This document shows, one piece after another, positions 1-11,523 of a stretch of 64,000 nt of DNA. The notes beneath the pieces are model-generated. The model saw only the letters and a program-made list of their open reading frames with translations. It was not told the origin of the DNA and ran no database searches. Source of the stretch: Chytridium lagenaria (Eukaryota > Chytridiomycota > Chytridiomycetes > Chytridiales > Chytridiaceae); NCBI GenBank assembly GCA_025449115.1, contig JAHLKC010000003.1:434001-498000 (forward strand). Direction: 5' to 3'. The position numbers and the translations under genes are program-made. Numbering within the stretch: position 1 is the stretch's first letter; every line of letters begins with the position of its first letter.

Positions 1-2381
1 TGTACTTTGTATGATATAAAATATCATGCTGCTTCTCAATTTCGTCAATCGTAATTTCCGTGTCGTAAGTTATGCCTCTAGGCTCGTGAACTCGGATCAT
101 AAAGGGTCCCTTTTTTTTGTGGTTAAAAAACCCTGTGAAAAAGGTTACCGTGAATTTCTTCGTCGCTCCAATGCCTTGAGCATTCGAATTGTCTTGCCGA
201 AGTTGACCTCAACCATCATTTTCTTTCGATTGAATTTGTACTTAATAGCAAACTTTGGACATCCACTTCCATATATCCACTGATCTGCGAATTGGCGTAA
301 CTCAGTTTTCTCACTAACTTTTCTGCAAACTTTAAGCCAACTCTGAGTGCTAATGCCTAATTGTAGTTCGCCAGACATTGCGCTGACCATGACTTTGCTG
401 ATAGATTTTTGTAAAAAGCCTTTCCCCATGCGCCGATCAAGCATGTATATAACAAGGGGAGCCTTAGTGAAACGAATTCTGTTCGAAGAGATAGCCAACT
501 GTCGTTGTGGGGAAATCTTTGAAACCAGATTGGGTCGACGGCTTCTGTATCAACTTTCTGACCGAACTTGCTCTGCCGAGCCGCATTAGAAGGTGGAGGA
601 AGAGGGCACAAGGGCAGTTGATTAACATCCATCAAGCAAACTCTATTCATATCCTATCTAGTTTAGATTAATGAGGTAGTGTAATACCATTTTCATCCTG
701 TATTTGAACTCATTATCGCCTAAATGCTTTCTCATAAAGAGTCCAGTGACGTAATTTGAAAGTCCGGTGATAAGCCATTCGTCAAGCTTTGAAGCAGTCA
801 GCAAAATGCAACAAATTAAATTATACCAAGATTTCGCAAACGTGAACTGCCCAAACCACTGGGAAGCAAGTGCTCTAGATAACATACGTCTGGTATCATA
901 AAATTGGTCTATGATACTTTCTCCAAAAAGGAAATGGTTGCTAATATGATTAAATGCCGTAGACGCTTAAGATCTACCTCAATAGGGAAATACCGGCTCC
1001 TGAAATAAGCGGGCAGTATAAATCCGAGAGAAAAAGTAACTTATACGAGCCAAACGGATAGGACACTCCAGTGTACTGCTCAAAAAAGGTCCAAGCCTAA
1101 ATCATAAGTTCCCGAAAAATTCCGTTTACGTACTTGCGCAAGAAAAGCCGTAGTATGATAAACGTCGCCAGTAAATCCGGGCTGCGAAAAGACAATCAGA
1201 CTTCCCGGCGAGTCCAGTTTGGTTTTCCCCTCAACATCAACATCCATATTATCATCATCTGGCACTCTTCTATCGGTAGCGTCGTTATCCAAAACTGTAA
1301 ACGTTGGTTTGCCGTCCTTATCCAAGATTTCTGTCACTTCGAAGCAAGAACTGCAACGAAAACACTGGCGGCCGGTACGGGAACATCCATTGAATACTTG
1401 AATATTTTTAATCTATCATTCTCCGGATGAATGCAATGATAGACAAGCTCTCCTGATGCCAATGCCGTAAGTTCAGGAAGCTCTTCACTAGTCCATCTTG
1501 ATCCCGCGATAATGGTTTCAGAAGGAAGGAAATCCGTAACCGATCGAGGAATAATTATATCGATATCCCATGTACATCTTTCCTGCGGCCTATCGACGCA
1601 AGGCACCCAAAATCGAGCGCAATGGCTTGATTATCAATATAAAACTGAGGTATTCCCTAACGCCATTAGAAAAGGTCGCTTTTTTTTTAATCACCGCAAA
1701 GGATGTATGTTGATCACAGAAATCGAAATGCAACGTTGATAGCGGTTTTCGAATGATATATGAAATATTTATGGTGATAGAATCAAGCACAGACGGAACG
1801 CTATCTGATGATATTCCAGAATGTATCTGTCGAAAGTCAGATGAGCCCAAAATAGTGCGGCTGGGAGTACCGCTAAAATATCGTCAATGTTGATGGCTAA
1901 TTCCCCAGTGTCGCTCGATTCCCAATGCGCTCAGGTACTTTTTCCGAAACATTCATGATGCTGTGGATCCCTTTTTCCTTCCATATCAATATTTCCATGG
2001 ATCCCTGTGAACAAATGCGACGGCCTTCCCATTCGCCCGAACTTCGCGTATCTCTTTGAACAAGATAAATAACAAGCCCAGCAGACATACCAACCAAGCT
2101 GATTTGCATTAATCAAGATCTCGGGCGGGAAAGACGTTGTTGTGTTCAGCAATAGATCCGAGGTACCCTTGGTTTTATTTAAATAAGTATCAGAAACATG
2201 CATTCCAGATGTTTCGAGACACAGCTGTCCAGAATACATACATGGAGGGTTTTGGATTTAAAGTCAATCTGGAGGATGACCTTTGATGATTGACGGTGTA
2301 TGTGCTCGGAAGGATGGGCTTGGGTGGATTAGCATCACCTAGCAGCCGCCCGTCGTTAGGGTGGGGTATGATGGGTTTCAT
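1..2381 (-). CDS. TAF2: TAF2, TFIID subunit 2 (3' end outside the window)
   Basis: TAF2 is the large TFIID subunit with an M1-aminopeptidase-like fold that helps recognise the core promoter in the nucleus. Reading leftwards, the fragments follow the TAF2 order. An N-terminal YTVNHQ / KVILQIDFKSKTLH block lies at about 2,310-2,240. The segment PCVDRPQERCTWDIDI (about 1,600-1,550) matches the family's substrate-domain signature, followed by SGELVYHCIHPE. An FSQPGFTGDVYHTTAFL block (about 1,190-1,120) corresponds to the H-x-CLPG-x-L region. ALASQWFGQF (about 870-840) replaces the zinc-binding helix of true peptidases. FADQWIYGSGCPKFAIKYKFNRK (split at 310-220) follows. At least five introns are needed. 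The chosen start is the ATG at 2,381. One base seems missing near 2,283, between NHQ and KVILQ. The gene runs off the left edge. Identification is firm; exon borders are not. Confidence 0.88.
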
Positions 2382-2452
2382 GTCTCATTGACTAGGAGGC
2401 AATTCAACATTTTTTCCTTTCACAAAAAGCATTGGTTGATCAACAGCAACTT

Positions 2453-2782
2453 TTACAAACAACTGAGCCAGAAGGCTAAAAACAGTTGACGACCGTATTC
2501 ACGGACAACAATTACGGTGAGGCCACTCTCGTCATCTGTTGTAATCCGGAGGACTGGACATGTTGGGACGGTTCTTGGGGACAGACCTATCGAATCTGAG
2601 CTTCTCAAAAGAGTCCGGAATATCAGTCCGACATCTGGGAAAGCGAAAGATTGAGCTGACATCCCCTGCCCATCACGCTCTGGCCCATCTTCACTGTCGA
2701 GGTGACGATGTGCTGGAAAATGTGTCATTGCCTCTCTGGACGGGCCTTTTTTTGTGGACTGGACGATCCCTACAAATTTCAT
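2453..2782 (-). CDS. small hypothetical protein, possibly LAMTOR5/roadblock-like
   Basis: This ORF of about 109 codons lies between the TAF2 start and the divergent gene at 2,948. Its C-terminal half has alternating hydrophobic strands: PVLRITTDDESGLTVIVVRE followed by YGRQLFLAF. That pattern, after a helix-like VGLIFRTLLRSS segment, resembles the end of the roadblock/LC7 fold of LAMTOR5-type Ragulator subunits. The N-terminal half does not show the expected first strand, so an intron, another frame or a different identity is possible. The resemblance is an inference from the strand pattern, not from a clear signature. Start uncertain. Confidence 0.3.
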   Translation of the reverse strand: MKFVGIVQSTKKGPSREAMTHFPAHRHLDSEDGPERDGQGMSAQSFAFPDVGLIFRTLLRSSDSIGLSPRTVPTCPVLRITTDDESGLTVIVVREYGRQLFLAFWLSCL

Positions 2783-2947
2783 AGCTTGTGATGTTCATGC
2801 CTACATTCGTCCCAAACACAACTGACAGCATCACCAGCAACTTCACATCCGCATTTGGAACCATACATTCTACACAGTTTTACAATCTTAACACACTCAA
2901 AAGAACTATGATGAAAGTAGCTGGCGGGTCACATCCTAATAGTGAGG

Positions 2948-4435
2948 ATGAGTACGAGGAACCCTGTAGGAGAGCAAGGTACTATTTCCCCTCCTATTCT
3001 TTTATCAAATGCTAACGACTTCAAAGTTCTCGACGAGCACAAAAGTCGCATCTTGAACGAGACGAAAAATGTTTCATCTTTTGTCGTTATTGGCCAAACA
3101 TTGCATAAGCTCTACTACGGTATATGCGTATATTTATAGATAGTATTCTAACATTTAAGAGGATAAGCTGATGAAGACCCAAAAAGAGTTTTTGGAATGG
3201 ACAAAACAAAATCTTGGTTTCTCAAATCTACTACCTATGAGTATATCATTTCATATCGAATCTATTCAGAAATAGCCAACAAAATCGGCAAGGAATACCG
3301 ACCTCCTATGTATCAATCCCATTGTCAATTGTTGTCCAAGGTCCTCAAAAGAAGTTGTGCGATACGTGGATGGATGTCTGCAAAACGGCTCCAAATGGAG
3401 TTATCACTACCGCCTATCTCGAAGCCTATCTCAGTAAGAACAACTTGCGATCCAAGAGCGGAAGAATATCTATGAGCAGTACATCCGCGGACTTCGATGG
3501 CGACGACGATATGGAGAATGATGACGAATTTGAGTCAAGGCTTTTGAGACAGGATTCCGGTTCCTCGAGCCAAAGCCTTCAATTCGGCGCAGACTCCGGA
3601 TCGCACTCACGCCATCAGTTCAAATTACCGATCAACGAACCCCTCATTTTTGAATTGAGCAAGAACGTTGTCCTTGGTAATCAGTTTGATATGATTCTGC
3701 AATGTGTGGAGGATTTCAGAGCTGCAGAGCCTAGGGCTTGGTTCGGGAGGCTCTGGGCGAATTTGACATCCGTTCGCCCTCTTACAACATCTACCATGTA
3801 TTCATCACCAATGTCGGGATTGGCGCAGACCTTTGATGGTGGTCTCGAACATCTGCTCCGCATCATTTTTACAAAGTTCGCAAACAAGGAGTTCTCAGAG
3901 GGCTTATTTCTTCTTCGAGCTGAGTTTGGAGCTGACTGGTTCACTCCAATTCTGCAGCATCCCTACTGCATCCTCCGACACACAAATCCTCCCGTGGCAG
4001 CGAGGAACTCGCAACCCCCTGCCAAACGGCAGAAACGGGCTTCGACTGCAATAGAGAGGGGGCCATTAGCACCGCCTTTTGAATCGTATGTGATGTTTTA
4101 CTTGGGACCAAACATCAAGGATTTTTTGCCACGTTTTTCGGTCTATTGGCCTAGTTCCAGGGATAAACAGCTGGTATGGCTGCTGATCTTACTTTTCATT
4201 CTAAATGTTTCTATAAGGTCGGCTGTGATGAGTGTTAATAACGTGATGAATGCTGGTCTATTGAATGTCCAGGCCGCGGCCGCCGCCGGAGACAACGATT
4301 TGATGGCCATGATATTGAAGATGCTGCAGCAGCTGCAATTCAACTTTCTCATGCTTCTGGTGCTTCGAGAACCATAGGTCCTCATGGATCAATTTCGGAG
4401 GCTGCATCAGCTCTGGTTGATATTGCCCGGACATA
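2948..4435 (+). CDS. unrecognised spliced fungal protein with acidic linker
   Basis: I do not recognise this family. The model starts at the ATG at 2,948 because that frame joins cleanly across the introns 2,979-3,026, 3,120-3,157 and about 3,241-3,292. All begin GTA and end AG, with CTAAC-like branch sites in the first two. The protein opens with a helical block (VIGQTLHKLYYEDKLMKTQ). An acidic, serine-rich linker lies at about 3,490-3,600. A folded C-terminal part at about 3,620-4,170 ends with FESYVMFYLGPNIKDF, and a basic PPAKRQKR stretch at about 4,020 looks like a nuclear localisation signal. A further intron probably starts near 4,174. The natural end is likely the stop at 4,435 in another frame (alanine-rich, then GPHGSISEAASALVDIART). 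The open frame that runs to 4,377 would be intron read-through. Its 3' end lies about 130 bp from FANCD2, same strand. Confidence 0.6.
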
Positions 4436-4564
4436 GATGGTTTTATTTTAATTAGGTTTCGACCTTGCTCTCCCATTTTCAATATATATCGCACACAATA
4501 TTGTACAAACTTATAATAATAAGTATGAAACCTTTGCACATTTCTGCGTGTCAAATTTTCGGAC

Positions 4565-7500
4565 ATGTCATCAGTGACCAAAGTTGTCCGAGATTTTAAG
4601 ATGGCTTCTGCTCCAGCATCTTTCTTTAAGGATATAACTGACCATGCGGGGTTAAATATTGAAGAGGAGAGGGGATCACTATGCCTTTATCTAGTGGATA
4701 AATTATCTGAGTGTGATCACTGACGAAGGAATTAGATTGCGACATAGTTCAATTCCAGCGGAGCTTGGCGCAGAAGCTCAAGACATCCGGTCATCAACCT
4801 ACCGTCGCAAATGACTTTGTTCAAGGCTTTATTGAGCTCATCGATAAAGCCCCCAATTTATGGATGCTATGTCGATGTTAAGGCTGTTGTCAAATCCCTT
4901 GACAGTAAAGGTGAAATCACTGCTAAAATTGACCCAGTAAAACCTTTTAAGGGAAGAAGAGGGGGCGAGTCTCTCGTTAAAATTCTCATGGGAATAGACA
5001 TTGTGCAAGGATTGCTCCTAGACGTTCTTGTTGAGAGAATTCCGACATTGCTATTTTCAGACGAGGAGTACTATACTACATCTTAAATTATACTGACGTC
5101 CTTGAAGAGCTGCAGGGGATCAAGGTCACATTGTGAAGCTAATCGTTAGGCAATTTCGGTTCTTAGACCATATTGTCAACCCGCCGCAGTTCACTGAAAA
5201 AGTTATTGAGATTCTTGAAACGAGTGCATCCGTTCCAGATATCCAAAGAGATATCATAGGATATCTTCCGGAAATTGTTCCCGATTCCGAGCAAAGTGTA
5301 TGTACGTTGTAATGCCCATGGTTTTTAACTTTATAGTCTATTGTAACCTCGTTAAGAAAAATTATGGACGAGAACTCGGATATGGTGGTTCAAGTTCTGG
5401 ACAGTTTGGGGACAATTGGAGTGCCAGACGAGACATTAGTAACCTAGAGAACTGATGTAATAATTAACATGATTAGCCTGAGATTATTGATTCGGTTATT
5501 TCTCAGCTTGAGCGCGCTGATTTGGAGCATATTGTGAGCTAGGTTTATAACACAGATTATTCTAAGCCTTCAACACAGCCTATTGTTTTGAGATTTCTAC
5601 TTCAGACAGCCAATAAAGATAACGTAGTCGACATTATTGGTAAAATACGTAGACACTTGAACTTTTCGATGGTCATCCAAAACGAAATTCAGGATAGAAC
5701 CAACTCCATTGAAATGCTTATCCTTGGTCGGAACACTTGCCCCATTCTTAGCTAATCCTGCGAAGATTCTTTGAAGACTGGTGTGAAATGTCAGAAATTT
5801 ATATTGGATGCGTGGCTGAAAGTAATATCCGGTATAAAAGATAAGGTAGCGAAAAAGCCGGCAATGCTTTGACTATTTTTAGAATCATTTTAAAGAAGTG
5901 GATGTTCTTCTTTTGCTACTGTTTCGCCCTGAGCCGAGCTTGAGCAAAAAAATCGATACTCTTATTGGAAAGAAAGTGAAAAGCCGTCAACTCTCTTCAC
6001 GTCTTCTGTGCCAAACAATTGGTAGATATCATCAAGGTCTGAAATTGTAAGTTCTATTCCGCAAAGTCTTTACCTAAGATAAAAGATATTTCAACTCGAT
6101 GCTTCGCTTGGCTGAGCTGCTTCTTCGAAAAGGATCGGTTTTAGAAAGCTCTGTAGCATCTAGCATTTTCTTGAGTCTTTTTAAAACATTTGATATCCAA
6201 AGCCGTCAGGTTTAGAATTTAACCGAAACGCTTTCTAATAAGTGAAGATGGTTCTTGGATCTTTAATTGTGCACATCGGGAGTGGAATTATATCCTTTTC
6301 GCTGCATCATTTACGTTACAGTCTCTACTTATTATCCTTAACTCTCTTACCCCTATGAAGCAAATGCGGCGCTCCAAGCATTATTAAGTCTAGTCAGATG
6401 CGAACCGAAGTTGCTCTCGCCTTTTACATTGCTCATTAAAGGGCTTCTTGATTGTACTGTATTCCCTTTTTAATGACTGAACTGACTTTTAACGCTACAG
6501 ACGTCCACCACCTCTCGTTTGAGCAGATGCGCATGCTGTACGAAATTTTTGCCATTTTAGCGATAAAGGTAGGTATATTTATAATGTCGGGGTTGTTTAT
6601 GTAATTAGCAAGAAGATTTTGAAACCATATCGAGATCCATAAGTTTCGAATCGTCGCTATTCTCCGATATGCGAATTATTGTTCGCAAACAGCTTGGAAA
6701 CTCTGAGCCGAAGTATAAAAAGACTGGGATTCTTGGTGCACTTGCTTTGGTTAAAGTTCTTGGTTCAGTGACCGTAGACGAGGAAATAAGTAACTGCACT
6801 AATATTGACGTGACTGAGTAACATTAGACCCCAACGCTGTCGGCTCCACCTCTTATCGATCGGCAACTGTTTCCAGCAGTGCTGCTCCTCGGTCCCCAAG
6901 ATTAGTGCAGGCGATAGAGCTTATGACACTTGTACACCACCATTGCAAAGGACAGGATATGGTACTGTCGTTGCATAAAACAGACCTGATACTATAGGCA
7001 TTTTTGGAAATGTTTTATGACGAACTGTCATATTACATAGCCGAGAAGAAGCTCCACGAAAGGCTCGTAAATTGGATAAAGGATTCATTTACTGGAATGA
7101 TCGTCGATGATTTTGTTGTCGCTGATATGGAAGCTCTAATGACGAAGGGCGATGAAGACGCTTCTAATTACATGCCGAAGGATATTTGGATGAAACTGAA
7201 TAACTCTACTGCCAAAGTCGGCGGGTCTTTGGAAACTAATACTGAATCAATCGTATTGGCAACGTTGGAAGAAAGCAATGATGGCGACGATGAGGTTGGG
7301 GGGGAATTTAAAGTTAATATTAAGCTGATTTCTACCCGCAAAGGCAAGCGTCAGTATATTCCCGATAGTCGAGGAGTGTTTGGTGTCTATCGCATCCGAT
7401 TCTGTTGAGGTCAAACCTAAAAACAAAAGCTTCATCAAGTTATTACCACCATGCTTTAAACTTTTGCAAACGATTGAGCTTTATGAAAACGATTCTCTCG

Positions 7501-9896
7501 ACGGGATAGATAAAGTTCAAGGAATGGGTATTGTAATGTATAAAAGGGATTTTGCTGAGGTCGGCAATTTTACGGGACAATGGTATCTGATATTTTGCAG
7601 GAAAATATTCGAAGTTTATCTTGGTCACAACGAGAGTCCGTTTGCACATCACTGCTGACGGCAATCAATTTGTGAGTTTTTAGGCTTTGTTGTTCTTGCG
7701 TCGTGGTAAAAGAAAGCTACTCAATAATCACTCTTTTTCGCTTTATAAGCTTCCGCGAACTACTCAATGCTTTTTCAAAGCCTCAGAGATCCTCCGATAA
7801 AAGTGCGCAATCGTCCAATCTTCTAAACGGATGCGTTACTCGCCTCAAACATATTTTGGAGCTGGAGAAGACTCTCGGAAGCATCGTTGGCACACTTCCT
7901 GGATGGCGCCCGTATGAGGAGACTACAAACTTGACACTTTTTGAAGATATGGATGCAATGCCAACTGCAAAACCTGTGCAGACCCAAAAGGGAAAAGCGA
8001 AAGTTCCGGAGAAGAAGAAAGCGGCGCAGAAAGAGAAAGGTGACAAAGTTATCGCGCTCGCGTACTTAAGTTTTGTAAAGATCCGGAAGAACCGAGCGGG
8101 AGTGAAACCGACCCCAATGACGAAGATGTGCCAAAGCGTTGTGATTAAACAACTAATTGATTTGAAGGAACATGCTGACGACGAAATCGACGAGGAACTT
8201 TCTGATAATGACGATTTAAAATCTGCGCCGAGCACGAAAGTGAAAGAGAAAAAAAGGGGGAAAGCCAAGACTGATATCTTGATGCATGGGATTCTCGAGA
8301 GAATGAAGAATCATTTCCGAGAGTTTGAGGTAAAGCGTCGGGATTCGTTTAGTCCTATTTTGTTCTAAGTATTTTAGTTGAACGTTTTCGAGCTCTTAAC
8401 AAACGACTACTTTGAAATCAATGTCACTGCAGATAGCTCGAAAGATAAGCGGGTCGGGGTAGCTATTGAGGTACGTTAAAGATTGCATCTTTCTTTACTT
8501 ATCAAGCGCTCTATAGCTTCCGGAGCTCAATTACTTGCTTAAAGACCTTCTCGATAAGGTGACTGCCAAGCATAAGATTGATTTTGCATCTATCGCCACC
8601 GGCAAAGGAAAAGATACCACCCATTCGGGTATGAAAGACGAGGAATTTTCGAGGTTCAACATCATATCGAGAATACCACCAGCAGAGTTTTTCAACAGTA
8701 TGATTAAGCTTTTGCCTGCTCTTTGCAGAATATGGGAAGAAGTTGGCCGCGAGCTTCATAAGGTTTGGGATATTATTGTATGAAAAGAATGACGCATTTT
8801 CTTTTTTGAAGTTACATAACGCTGATGAGCCAGACGCCGAGGGGCTCAAAACCCTATTGATAATCTTGAAGAGGTAAGTTCTTTTTACAACTTGATACAT
8901 TTTCTGACATTATCTCCTTAGATCACAAAGACGCTTTCGGACAGCTTTGATACCATCCTCCGACTTTTCTTAGCTTTAGTGGATGGCCCAGCATCACCGA
9001 AAAGACGGATGATAATATTCTTAAGGTTTCTTCACTTACTTTCCCCACACCAAGATCTCACCATTGATCTAGGAGTTCCTTGAAGCCTTGTCATCCCGCT
9101 CAAACAGCTCCATCGCCGCTCAAGCCGCAGGAAACGACGTTGATGTTCGTCAAAAAGTCAAAGACATTATGGAGTACCTCACTGCTTTTTACGAGAGTCT
9201 TCCTTCCTTGAGTTCAGCGGTCCTCCTCGTCAAAGTTTTAATAGCGTTGCTCCATTTGTGTGAACCTGACGATGCGAAACATTTGGGACCTATTGTTGGA
9301 AAACTTATTAAAGCATTCTTGACGATGGAATGGGAGGATAAAACTAAAAAAGGTGGATATATTTTATTGTAATATCTGATAATGTAGGCGGAACATATTG
9401 TGTTCCTGGTTCAGCATCATATTAGGTTTTCTAAGAGACCGTTGGATGTTATAGATGATTACACAAGAAAGGCGTTCCCAGCATTGATTTCTGGAAATGC
9501 CGATATATGTTCGGACTACCCACTTTTGGATAAAACAACACTTATTCTGTTTTACAAGGTAAGACTAGGAAACCGTTTGAAGCCGACATTTTTTTTTCAG
9601 GTCGTCACGGCAGAGTTGTGCCAAATGGATCCCAAACCCAGAAGACACTGACACAGACGCACTTTCCGCGATTAAAAAAATCGGTCCAATGTTTCGTTGC
9701 CACTGTTGAGCTCTGGCAAAACTTTACCGACACGAAATTCCTCTCATGTATCATGCGGATGTCGAAAAGCTTTATTCAGAATTTCATCAAGACGGCGTTA
9801 CCTATATTCAATCGGGAGCTGAAGATTGCGAGTGGGGAGGTGATTGGTGTTATCAAGAATGTGCAGAGTGGAACGAGGTTTTACATGTGAGGGGGT

Positions 9897-9933
<37 letters not shown>

Positions 9934-10964
9934 ATAGACGATATGTAATGAGAGTAAGGCGGCGAGGGATTCGGTGCTTATGGCGCATGTTCCGCCTTTG
10001 AAGAAGGCGTTGGAGTCGTTGGTGTTTGAAGTGAAGGTTCGTTGTATTATATGTTGGGAAAAAATGTATTTGATACTTGTTGTTATTTTAGGGATTGCTA
10101 AGAGACAATAACTGTTTACAAGCGTTTTGGATGGGTAATTGTTTATTCTAACTTTATTTTTTTTTTAATTTACTGAATTGCGGTTTTGTTGAATAACAGG
10201 AAACCTCAAGCACAAGAACTTGAAGGGTGAAGAGATTCATCTCAGATTCCTCAATCTCAAAGCGAGAATTCGGGGTTGTCGGCGTCAGATGGGGAAGACG
10301 ACGAGGAGGAGGACCGAGTCACGTCTAAATCAAAGAAGATCGGAATGAATCTCAGGAGGAAGATGAGGAGGTGGAAGAAGTTGTGGATAGTGAGGAAGAG
10401 GTGGAGGAAGAGGTGGGGTGGTCGAATATGGTTTTCTCCATTGACGCGATCATTCTCGGTAAAACAGGTTCCGCCTCCTAAGAGGAGTCGTCTTTCTCAA
10501 CTACCACCCAAACCTTCAACCCAACACCTCCAACTCAACAATCACCACCCACCCAACAACCTCTCCGTGAACGCAACGTCCCAGACAACGTCATGGCATC
10601 TCAACGCGTCCCTGTGACTCCAATCTGCACCCAAACAACCCCCCGGCACAGTTGCGCGTCCTCCGGCGTTGGGAATGCGGAGAACGGGGTCATCTATGAC
10701 GCAGCAGAAATCGCAGGTGAAAAAGACGTTGGGGGTGTCACGGAAACGATCTGTGAGTGATGGTGAAGGGTTTGGGGGGGATGGGAAGAGAGGGAGGGTG
10801 GAGGCTTCAGAGGGAACGGATGAGGATGATGTGAGTGTTTTTTTTTTTCCCCAACCCTTTTTTTCCTTTTGGTTCTGGTAATCTGACTGTTCATTGTGCT
10901 GTTTTTTGTATTGGGTTGTGGAAAACAGGAGGAAGGGAATAACAGTAACGTTGAACTCTTGTAA
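4565..10964 (+). CDS. FANCD2: FANCD2, Fanconi anemia interstrand-crosslink repair protein
   Basis: FANCD2 pairs with FANCI and is monoubiquitinated to clamp DNA during interstrand-crosslink repair and replication-fork protection. The gene is cut by well over a dozen short introns. Matches run collinearly along the whole family: DIVQFQRSLAQKLKTS (about 4,745), SLVKILMGIDIVQGLLLDVL (about 4,973), RDIIGYLPEIVPDSE (about 5,250), VLGSLIVHIGSG (about 6,250), LLIKGLLDCT (about 6,430), MRIIVRKQLGNSEPKYKKTG (about 6,670), EMFYDELSYYIAEKKL (about 7,010), VTRLKHILELEKTLG (about 7,830), VPPLKKALESLVFEVK (about 9,990) and GNLKHKNLKGEEI (about 10,200). An acidic serine-rich tail follows. The last intron is 10,831-10,928 and the stop codon is at 10,962-10,964. 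The lysine codon 6,438-6,440 sits where vertebrate FANCD2 carries its ubiquitin-acceptor lysine. The start is the ATG at 4,565, but 4,601 is also possible. Very sure of family. Confidence 0.92.
9898..9932 (+). repeat. 35-base poly-T tract in a FANCD2 intron
   Basis: An uninterrupted run of T lies between a GTGAGG donor-like sequence (about 9,887) and a GATAG acceptor (about 9,938). It acts as an extreme polypyrimidine tract. Its true length is likely to be uncertain in any assembly. Confidence 0.95.
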
Positions 10965-11523
10965 CCAAAACTCATCCAAAAAAGTATAACAACACATGGT
11001 TTTTGTACGTACACTCGTACTGCTTTTATAATGCAAACACCTCAAACTTGATACCAATAAAAAAAACCACAAAAAAAGCGTAATCCAAATCAGGGGGTGT
11101 ATGTGTGGGGAGATTCACAAAACAAAGACCCTTTTTCATATTACACGCAAAAGCATCAAAATACATGGCCTCAACAATAGGAAAACCAGAATAATAATGG
11201 GGGGGGGAGGGTTTGTTGAAGGTCAATCTTCACCATGGAAGGCATAAAATGGATGCAAAAGGGAGCGGGGCAATAGGTGGACGTGATGATTTGAGGGAAT
11301 GATGGATGACAAAAGGGGTAAACATCCATTCGAGTATGATGAACGATGAGAATGCGCGAGAACCAAAGAAACGGGATGGCATGCATATATAATAAAAAGA
11401 AAAAAAAAGTACGTGTAGAGGGGGGAGAGGGGGGTAACGAAAAAAAACAAGCCAAACAAACACAAGAAGAAAAAGTGGGGAAAACAACCCCCCAATTATT
11501 TATCTTTCAAACATGCGACCCCT

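Noticed and set aside
11171..11495. Several overlapping minus-strand frames of 85-94 codons
   Set aside because: They come from a purine-rich 3' UTR read backwards (Phe/Ser/Pro-rich) with no conserved motif.
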